A stretch of DNA of 5,796 nt from Pseudomonadota bacterium (GTDB lineage: Bacteria; Desulfobacterota; Desulfobacteria; Desulfobacterales; Desulfobacteraceae): positions 1-5,796 of the forward strand of contig JAHIVS010000079.1 in NCBI GenBank assembly GCA_018816605.1, in the 5' to 3' direction. The position numbers and the translations under genes were made by a program. Shown in pieces: positions 1 to 4,899 of the stretch; the stretch's first letter is position 1; each line of letters opens with the position of its first letter. The notes under the pieces are model-generated. The model was not told where the DNA came from and ran no database searches. It saw only the letters and a program-made list of their open reading frames with translations.

Positions 1-444
1 AACACCAAGGCCATGTTTGAAAGCATGAACATCATTGAAGTCGGCCTTGTGGATATTGCCGTTCATAAGGAGTGTGCCAATTTCATCCAGCGGATGCGCG
101 CCGCCAACCTGGAGGTCCAGAAGGCCATTACGGCAAACGACGTCTTCGAACTGGTGGAAGCAAACCATGAGTTCCATATGAATTTTGCACGGTGTTCCCA
201 GAATGAATTTCTCATCCGGGCGGCCCAGGATATCCGAACCGAGGCCAAACGACTCTCCTATTTATCCTATGACAATATCATCGACCCCCAAAAACCGATT
301 ACGGCCCATTATGAGTCGGTAGTCCAGGAACACGAATTAATCATCCGCGCCCTGGACAAAAAAGACGGACAAGACTTGAAAAAACTGATGGAGGATCACA
401 TACGGACTTTCAGGCAGCGAATCATTGTTTTCATGACATCCTGA
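1..444 (+). CDS. GntR-family transcriptional regulator, FCD ligand-binding domain (5' truncated)
   Basis: This is the C-terminal part of a FadR-subfamily (FCD) GntR regulator. The frame is open from base 1, so the gene starts outside the window; the 147 residues present are nearly all of the effector-binding domain, and the winged-helix DNA-binding domain is missing. Counting from the Met at base 13, the FCD signature is visible: N51-x-x-F-H55 followed by S62-x-N64, then H107 in QEHELIIRAL and H129 in MEDHI. These match the family's one Asp/Asn plus three His metal or ligand site, with Asn where Asp is more usual. FCD regulators typically sense small carboxylic acids and often control adjacent catabolic or transport genes. 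The gene lies 61 bases upstream of dctP on the same strand, so it probably regulates the cluster and perhaps itself. The family call is firm; effector and targets are inferred. Confidence 0.9.
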   Translation, partial: NTKAMFESMNIIEVGLVDIAVHKECANFIQRMRAANLEVQKAITANDVFELVEANHEFHMNFARCSQNEFLIRAAQDIRTEAKRLSYLSYDNIIDPQKPITAHYESVVQEHELIIRALDKKDGQDLKKLMEDHIRTFRQRIIVFMTS

Positions 445-455
445 AAAAAGGTACC

Positions 456-469
456 AGCGTGAAAACGCT
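456..469 (+). promoter_or_regulatory. Short hairpin / palindrome with GAAA tetraloop in the regulator-dctP gap
   Basis: AGCGT (456-460) and ACGCT (465-469) are perfectly complementary around a GAAA loop, which is a stable GNRA-type tetraloop if transcribed. No T-run follows, so it is not a convincing intrinsic terminator. It could be an mRNA-stabilising or processing element at the 5' side of dctP, or DNA symmetry recognised by a regulator. A GGTACC palindrome (450-455) abuts it. The stem is only 5 bp, so function is uncertain. Confidence 0.4.
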
Positions 470-488
470 TATATGATGAACTTTTCAC
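459..488 (+). promoter_or_regulatory. Spaced inverted repeat GTGAAAA-N16-TTTTCAC upstream of dctP, candidate operator
   Basis: GTGAAAA (459-465) and TTTTCAC (482-488) form a perfect 7-base inverted repeat. The half-site centres are 23 bp apart, about two helical turns, so a dimeric regulator could contact both on one face. The spacer holds TATGAT (472-477), one mismatch from a -10 box, but I see no matching -35 element. The left arm overlaps the AGCGT/ACGCT hairpin, so as RNA the two structures would be mutually exclusive. The arms do not match a FadR-type operator that I can recognise with confidence. The role is inferred. Confidence 0.3.
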
Positions 489-493
489 ACAAG

Positions 494-499
494 AAGGAG
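494..499 (+). promoter_or_regulatory. Ribosome binding site that fixes the dctP start
   Basis: AAGGAG at 494-499, followed by six A bases, sits 6 bases before the ATG at 506. The upstream in-frame ATGs at 473 and 476 have no Shine-Dalgarno sequence, and using them would add up to 11 polar residues before the signal peptide. The ATG at 506 is therefore preferred. Confidence 0.85.
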
Positions 500-505
500 A
501 AAAAA

Positions 506-1495
506 ATGAAACGGGTATTAATGGGTTTAATGGGCTTGATGTTTTCTTTTACCTTATTTTCCAGTGCCATGGCACAAACCAAATGGGATCTGCACCTGAA
601 CTACCCTGCGGGCAATTTCCACTCCCAGGGAGCACAGGAGTTTGCCGACAAAGTGGCCAAAGCCACCAATGGAGAGTTGACCATTGTGCTGCACCCCGGG
701 GCTTCCCTTGGCTTTAAAGGCCCGGAATTGTTAAGAGCGGTTGCCGAGGGCCAGCTGGCCGTGGCGGAAATTCCAACGGGCATGGTTGAAGGAGATGCTC
801 CGGTACTGGCCCTGACAGCCCAGCCCTTTATCTCCACCAACGCCTTTGAGCAGCGCCTTTTATACCAGCTGGCAAAACCCGTGTATGCCAAACAATTGAA
901 AAAATTCAACCAGATGACCCTGTACACCTCCATCTGGCCTTTTTCCGGCATCTACACCCAGCGCCCGATTCAGTCTGAAGCAGATCTGAAGGGTCTGAAA
1001 ATGAGGGTCTATGACGGAACCGGCCTTGCCTTTGGAGAAGCCACGGGAATTGCAGCCAGAAAAATGCCCTTTTCAGAAGTGTACCCGGCCATGAAAGCAG
1101 GCCTCCTGGATTCCATGTACACCTCTTCTCCCTCTGGGGTTGATGCAAAGGCCTGGGAAATTTTAAAATATTTTACCCCCATCAATATTGTGGGCCCTGT
1201 GAACATGATCAATGTGAACCAGGCGGCCTGGGACAAACTGGACAAGAAAACCCAGGAAATCGTCCTTGAAATAGCCGCCCAGATGGAAGATGACATGTGG
1301 AACCTTGCCGGGGACATGGACCGGAAAAGCCGGGCCACGCTCATGGAAAACAAGATGACCATTACCCCTGTGAACAAGGAATTTCGGACCCAGCTCAATG
1401 CGGTGGGTGAACGGTTAAGGGCGGAATGGGCCAAAAAGGCGGGCGATGATGCCCAGGCGGTTCTGACCCAGTATTACCAGATCACGGGCCGTTAG
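506..1495 (+). CDS. dctP: TRAP transporter substrate-binding protein, DctP family
   Basis: Periplasmic solute receptor of a TRAP transporter, 329 residues from the ATG at 506, normal for the family. Residues 1-23 are a Sec signal peptide: K2-R3, a hydrophobic core, and an AMA cleavage site with maturation at Q24. The mature protein has the DctP landmarks: the DLKGLKMRV segment, whose R167 is at the position of the conserved arginine that usually salt-bridges the substrate carboxylate; P188-F189-x-E191-V192-Y193 followed by AMKAGLLD (195-202), the usual EVYxALxxGxxD signature; and VNMINVNQAAWDKL around N233-W242. It delivers ligand to the DctQM permease encoded next. Ligand identity is not readable, but linkage to pxpABC suggests 5-oxoproline; Bordetella pertussis DctP6 and DctP7 are known pyroglutamate binders. 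The 89-base hairpin-bearing gap to dctQ fits a receptor made in excess of its permease. Confidence 0.95.
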   Translation: MKRVLMGLMGLMFSFTLFSSAMAQTKWDLHLNYPAGNFHSQGAQEFADKVAKATNGELTIVLHPGASLGFKGPELLRAVAEGQLAVAEIPTGMVEGDAPVLALTAQPFISTNAFEQRLLYQLAKPVYAKQLKKFNQMTLYTSIWPFSGIYTQRPIQSEADLKGLKMRVYDGTGLAFGEATGIAARKMPFSEVYPAMKAGLLDSMYTSSPSGVDAKAWEILKYFTPINIVGPVNMINVNQAAWDKLDKKTQEIVLEIAAQMEDDMWNLAGDMDRKSRATLMENKMTITPVNKEFRTQLNAVGERLRAEWAKKAGDDAQAVLTQYYQITGR

Positions 1496-1536
1496 ACGCA
1501 TTTGTTTCTTTTAACTTTATTTTATAAATCAACTCC

Positions 1537-1566
1537 ATGGCAATGGGCCCCGGGGTCCATTGCCAT
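1537..1566 (+). promoter_or_regulatory. Strong intercistronic stem-loop between dctP and dctQ
   Basis: ATGGCAATGG (1537-1546) and CCATTGCCAT (1557-1566) are perfect inverted repeats. The stem continues inward through a G-T (G-U) pair and two C-G pairs to a CCGG loop (1550-1553), giving 13 stacked pairs. ACCCC rather than a T-run follows, and the T-rich stretch (about 1501-1525) lies on the upstream side, so it is not a standard Rho-independent terminator for plus-strand transcription. The likely role, by analogy with stem-loops after binding-protein genes such as malE, is to protect the dctP 3' end from exonucleases or to damp read-through into dctQM, giving more receptor than permease. The structure is directly visible; the role is inferred. 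Confidence 0.7.
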
Positions 1567-1574
1567 ACCCCTTT

Positions 1575-1581
1575 GGTGATC
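1575..1581 (+). promoter_or_regulatory. Atypical ribosome binding site for dctQ
   Basis: No GGAGG is present before dctQ. GGTGATC at 1575-1581 matches the distal part of the full Shine-Dalgarno complement (GGAGGTGATC) and ends 3 bases before the ATG at 1585. That would pair with the GAUCACC portion of the 16S rRNA tail. It looks weaker than the site before dctP, consistent with lower permease synthesis. Confidence 0.5.
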
Positions 1582-1584
1582 TGA

Positions 1585-2088
1585 ATGAAAAAACTGATAT
1601 GGCTGGCAGACAATTTAAGCCAATTTGCAGGCAAAATTTCCGCCGTGATTCTAGGGCTGATGACACTTGTGATTCTGGTGGAAATTTTTATCTGGAATAT
1701 GTTTGAAAAAACAACATTGATCGCTGACGAGTACAGTGCCTACGGCCTGGCGGCCATTATCTTTCTGGGTGCAGGATACTGCCTTAAGGAAAAAGGTCAT
1801 ATCCGCATCACACTGATTCTGGGATTGTTACCCCCAAAAGCTGCCGGAATCATCACGTTTATGGCCACCCTGATCACCACGGCCTTCATGGGGTATCTCT
1901 GGTGGTACTTATTTAAAATGGTGCAATCGGCCATACGCTATGGCTCCACCTCGGGCACCCTGACCCACACACCCCTGTGGGTACCCCAGACCGTCATGCT
2001 CATGGGCGCGGGGATATTTTTTGTCCAGCTGGTTGCCACCACCATTAAAACCTTCCAGGCCATCTCCACCCGCGAGGAGGTGGTATAA
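1585..2088 (+). CDS. dctQ: TRAP transporter small permease subunit, DctQ family
   Basis: Small inner-membrane subunit of the TRAP permease, 167 residues, typical for DctQ. Four hydrophobic segments are visible at about residues 18-38, 50-67, 86-109 and 133-155, as expected. The family signature runs A47-D48-E49 ... F60-L61-G62-A63 ... K68-E69-K70-G71-H72-I73-R74, matching the usual E...flGa......gHi pattern, followed by L82-P83-P84. DctQ forms a complex with DctM and helps dock the loaded DctP receptor. Its TAA stop shares one base with the dctM ATG (TAATG), and GAGGAGGTG (2074-2082) inside its last codons is the dctM ribosome binding site, so the two permease genes are probably translationally coupled. 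I saw no truncation or missing segment. Confidence 0.93.
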   Translation: MKKLIWLADNLSQFAGKISAVILGLMTLVILVEIFIWNMFEKTTLIADEYSAYGLAAIIFLGAGYCLKEKGHIRITLILGLLPPKAAGIITFMATLITTAFMGYLWWYLFKMVQSAIRYGSTSGTLTHTPLWVPQTVMLMGAGIFFVQLVATTIKTFQAISTREEVV

Positions 2089-3398
2089 TGGAAGCAAACC
2101 TTTTGATCATGACCTGCGTGGTGTTCGGCGTCCTTTTCCTGGCCCTGGCCGCAGGGGTCTGGGTGGGCTTTGCCTTGTTTATCGTCGGGTTCATCGGCAT
2201 GACGGTTTTCGGAACCCTGCCGGCCGGCAGCAACATGGCCTCCTCCTTGTGGGCCACCATTGAAAAATGGGAATATGTGGCCCTGCCCCTGTTTATTCTC
2301 ATGGGAGAGATCCTCTATCGGTCGGGTATCTCTGAAAAGCTGTTCAAGGCCCTGGTTCCCTGGCTCTATCGCCTGCCCGGAGGACTATTGCTCATGAACA
2401 TCGTTTCCTGTACCCTGTTTGCGGCCGTATCCGGCTCCAGCGCCGCGACCACCGCTACCGTGGGACGGATCACCCTGGCGGAATTTGAAAAACTCAAGTA
2501 TGACAAAAGCCTTTCCATGGGCTCACTTGCAGGGGCCGGGACCCTGGGGTTTTTAATCCCCCCTTCCCTGATCATGATCATCTATGCCATCCTGGCAGAG
2601 GTTTCCATCGGTAAAATGTTCATGGCCGGCATTTTGCCCGGGCTGCTCCTCGCCGGAATTTATGCCTGCTACATCATCTACAGGGGCATCAGAAACCCGG
2701 AAATCGCCCCCCGGACCCAGGAAAGCTATTCCTGGGCAGACCGGATCATGGGACTTAAGGATCTTGCCCCCACCTTCATCTTGATCCTCATGGTTCTGGG
2801 CAGTATCTACGGCGGTTTTGCCACCCCTACGGAAGCCGCAGCCCTTGGGGTTTTCGGAGCCTTTGTCTTTGCGGCCCTCAATCGTCAGATGAATGGGAAA
2901 ATATTGTTTGAGTACCACATGGTGGCGGTCAAAACCAATGCCATGATCATGCTCATTGTGGTGGGGGCTGGATTTTTATCCCGGGTCATGGGGTTTTTGG
3001 GAATTCCTGCGGCCATTACCCAGGCCATTCTGGACCTGAACCTGTCACCCTACATGCTCATGCTGCTGTTGGGAGGGGTGTATATTCTTCTGGGATGCCT
3101 GCTGGACGGGTTTTCCATTGTGGTCATGACCCTGCCCATTGCCCTTCCCATGGTGACGGCAGCCGGATTTGATCCCATCTGGTTCGGCATCTATCTTATT
3201 TTAATGGTGGAAGTCAGCCAGATCACCCCGCCCGTGGGATTTAACCTGTTTGTAATCCAGGGACTGACCGGGGAGCCCATCCTGCAGATTGCCCGGTACG
3301 CCCTGCCATTCTTCTTTTTAATGCTATTGACCACCGTTATTCTGACCATTTTCCCGGAAATTGCCCTGTACCTGCCAAACCTCATGGCCACCCATTAG
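2088..3398 (+). CDS. dctM: TRAP transporter large permease subunit, DctM family
   Basis: Large membrane subunit that forms the translocation path and uses the Na+ gradient. It has 436 residues, close to the family norm, and is hydrophobic throughout with many membrane spans. Clear DctM signatures are present in order: A65-L66-P67-L68-F69-I70-L71-M72-G73-E74; the first hairpin loop S115-G116-S117-S118-A119-A120-T121-T122-A123-T124-V125-G126; G151-TLGFLIPPS-160; G243-F-A-T-P-T-E-A-A-A-252; and I379-T-P-P-V-G-384. The SGSSAATTATVG and GFATPTEAAA regions are those associated with the Na+ and substrate sites in TRAP structures. The start is chosen from the GAGGAGGTG site 5 bases upstream and the one-base TAATG overlap with dctQ. 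The gene ends 14 bases before pxpA, which places transport and enzyme genes in the same transcript. Confidence 0.95.
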   Translation: MEANLLIMTCVVFGVLFLALAAGVWVGFALFIVGFIGMTVFGTLPAGSNMASSLWATIEKWEYVALPLFILMGEILYRSGISEKLFKALVPWLYRLPGGLLLMNIVSCTLFAAVSGSSAATTATVGRITLAEFEKLKYDKSLSMGSLAGAGTLGFLIPPSLIMIIYAILAEVSIGKMFMAGILPGLLLAGIYACYIIYRGIRNPEIAPRTQESYSWADRIMGLKDLAPTFILILMVLGSIYGGFATPTEAAALGVFGAFVFAALNRQMNGKILFEYHMVAVKTNAMIMLIVVGAGFLSRVMGFLGIPAAITQAILDLNLSPYMLMLLLGGVYILLGCLLDGFSIVVMTLPIALPMVTAAGFDPIWFGIYLILMVEVSQITPPVGFNLFVIQGLTGEPILQIARYALPFFFLMLLTTVILTIFPEIALYLPNLMATH

Positions 3399-3412
3399 AC
3401 AGGAGAAAAACA

Positions 3413-4186
3413 ATGAATTTTATGGATCTAAACTGCGACATGGGCGAAAGCTTCGGCACCTGGCCCATGGGCATGGACGAAAGGGTCATGGACCATATCT
3501 CTTCTGCCAACATTGCCTGCGGCTGGCATGCAGGCGATCCTTCGGTAATGGAAAAAACCGTGGCGCTTGCCGCTGAAAAAAAAGTGGGTATCGGTGCCCA
3601 CCCGGGTTATCCGGACCTTCTGGGGTTTGGCCGCAGAAACATGGCCTGTACCCCAGAGGAGGTCCGGCAATATGTCCTTTACCAGGTCGGGGCCCTGGGT
3701 GCCTTCTGCAGGGTTCACAAAACCCGGCTCCAGCATGTAAAACCCCACGGGGCCCTCTACCTTGAGGCCATTGAGAATGAAGCAATTGCCCGGGCCATTG
3801 CCATGGCCATCATGGACCTTGATCCCAGCCTCTATTTTGTCGCACTGGCAGGGAAAAAAGGGGAAACCATGCGGCAAATGGGAGAGGAACTGGGGCTGAA
3901 GGTGGTGTATGAAGCCTTTCCCGACCGGGCCTACACCCCGGAGGGAACCCTTGTGTCCAGACGGCTGCCGGGAGCCGTCATTTCCGATCCGGCAAAAGTT
4001 GCCCAACGGGCCCTGGACATGGCCAGAGGATTTGTCACCGCCGTAGACGGCAGCACCATTCAGCTTTGCGTCCAGACCCTTTGCGTCCACGGAGACAACC
4101 GGGAGGCTGTCAACCTGGTCCGGACGATCAAACAGGTGCTGGGTGCAAATGGTATTCAGGTAAGACCCATGGGAGAAAAACACTGA
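3413..4186 (+). CDS. pxpA: 5-oxoprolinase (ATP-hydrolysing) subunit PxpA, LamB/YcsF family
   Basis: Subunit of the prokaryotic 5-oxoprolinase PxpABC, which converts 5-oxo-L-proline, ATP and water to L-glutamate, ADP and phosphate in the cytoplasm. At 257 residues it is full length (family about 250). Signature motifs are intact: D5-L-N-C-D9-M-G-E12-S-F-G; A32-N-I-A-C-G-W-H39-A-G-D42-P; G61-A-H63-P-G-Y-P-D68 then GFGRR (71-75); K110-P-H112-G-A-L-Y116; E167-A-F-P-D171-R-A-Y-T-P-E-G-T-L-V-S-R-R184; and C224-V-H226-G-D228-N. The conserved Asp, Glu and His residues form the carbohydrate-deacetylase-like active-site barrel of this family. AGGAG (3401-3405) lies 7 bases before the ATG at 3413; the ATG at 3422 is a less likely alternative. 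Older databases call such genes LamB/YcsF, a name with no link to lactose or maltoporin. Confidence 0.95.
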   Translation: MNFMDLNCDMGESFGTWPMGMDERVMDHISSANIACGWHAGDPSVMEKTVALAAEKKVGIGAHPGYPDLLGFGRRNMACTPEEVRQYVLYQVGALGAFCRVHKTRLQHVKPHGALYLEAIENEAIARAIAMAIMDLDPSLYFVALAGKKGETMRQMGEELGLKVVYEAFPDRAYTPEGTLVSRRLPGAVISDPAKVAQRALDMARGFVTAVDGSTIQLCVQTLCVHGDNREAVNLVRTIKQVLGANGIQVRPMGEKH

Positions 4187-4899
4187 TGATGGTAAGCGGA
4201 CTGTTTGAAAAAGCCGTATACCGTCTGGCAGGAGACACCGGGTTTCTGGTGGAATTCGGAGAGGGCATTGCCCCGGCCATCAATGCCAGGGTCAGGGCCA
4301 TGACCCGTGCTCTGGAAAACAAGAAGCCCCAGGGTGTGAGAGAAATTATTCCCACCTACCGGTCCATTCTGGTTATCTATGATCCGGGGAAAACCTGTCC
4401 GGACACCCTTTTCCCCGTGATTGAACAGCTTGAAACCAGCCTTAAAACCCTTGAGCCGGAACGGGCCAGACGAGTTGAAATCCCGGTCTGTTACGGCGGG
4501 GATTTCGGGCCGGATATGGAAAATGTGCAAAAGGCCCATGACCTGACATCGGATCAGGTGATCCAACTCCATTCCCATCCTGAGTATCTGATCTATATGG
4601 TTGGGTTTACCCCGGGGTTTCCTTTTCTGGGCGGACTGGACAAACGATTGTTTACCCCGAGGCTTGAAACCCCCCGCATGCTTGTGCCGGAAGGGTCGGT
4701 GGGCATCGCCAACAACCAAACCGGCATGTACCCCATTGCAAGCCCCGGCGGATGGCAACTCATCGGAAGAACCCCCTTAAAACTATTTGCACCGGACCGC
4801 ACCGCTCCTTTTTTGTATAAAGCCGGAGACCGCATAAAATTTATTCCCATATCCGAACAACAATTTTCACGGATTGCCCGGCAGGAGGAAGACAGATGA
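4186..4899 (+). CDS. pxpB: 5-oxoprolinase subunit PxpB (KipI/AHS1-like)
   Basis: Second 5-oxoprolinase subunit, 237 residues from the ATG at 4186 (Bacillus subtilis KipI and Escherichia coli PxpB are of similar length). It carries the AHS1/CT_C_D domain: G16-D17-T18-G19 near the N terminus with I28-x-x-x-I32-N33; I99-P-V-C-Y-G-G105 then F107-G-P-D110; M138-V-G-F-T-P-G-F-P-F-L-G-G-L-D152; and P168-E-G-S-V-G-I-A-N-N-Q-T-G-M-Y182 leading into S186-P-G-G-W190 and I193-G-R-T-P197. The start is set by TGATG overlap with the pxpA stop, with GGGAGA (4171-4176) 9 bases upstream; a second ATG follows at 4189, and extension further upstream would run through pxpA. KipI is known in Bacillus as an inhibitor of sporulation kinase KinA, but adjacency to pxpA and pxpC supports the enzyme role here. 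Confidence 0.93.
   Translation: MMVSGLFEKAVYRLAGDTGFLVEFGEGIAPAINARVRAMTRALENKKPQGVREIIPTYRSILVIYDPGKTCPDTLFPVIEQLETSLKTLEPERARRVEIPVCYGGDFGPDMENVQKAHDLTSDQVIQLHSHPEYLIYMVGFTPGFPFLGGLDKRLFTPRLETPRMLVPEGSVGIANNQTGMYPIASPGGWQLIGRTPLKLFAPDRTAPFLYKAGDRIKFIPISEQQFSRIARQEEDR

Noticed and set aside
472..477. TATGAT as the -10 box of a dctP promoter
   Set aside because: No acceptable -35 element at 16-18 bases upstream, so I do not call a promoter; transcription may come from upstream of the regulator gene.
473..505. Upstream start for dctP at 473
   Set aside because: No ribosome binding site, and it would place polar residues before a good signal peptide that begins at 506.
1501..1566. Rho-independent terminator after dctP
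   Set aside because: The stem is good but the T-rich stretch lies before it rather than after, and the permease genes downstream need transcription.
3428..4183. A 251-codon open frame on the minus strand covering almost all of pxpA
   Set aside because: It mirrors a strongly conserved pxpA gene, has a low-complexity His/Gly/Pro-rich translation with no recognisable domain, and is best explained by the codon bias of pxpA.
4066..4185. Upstream extension of pxpB to an ATG at 4066
   Set aside because: The extra 40 residues are out-of-frame pxpA sequence rich in Pro, Arg and Gly; the ATG at 4186 has a ribosome binding site and gives the family's normal N terminus.
4156..4758. A 200-codon open frame on the minus strand inside pxpB
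   Set aside because: Opposite a clear pxpB gene, no domain or ribosome binding site, same composition effect.
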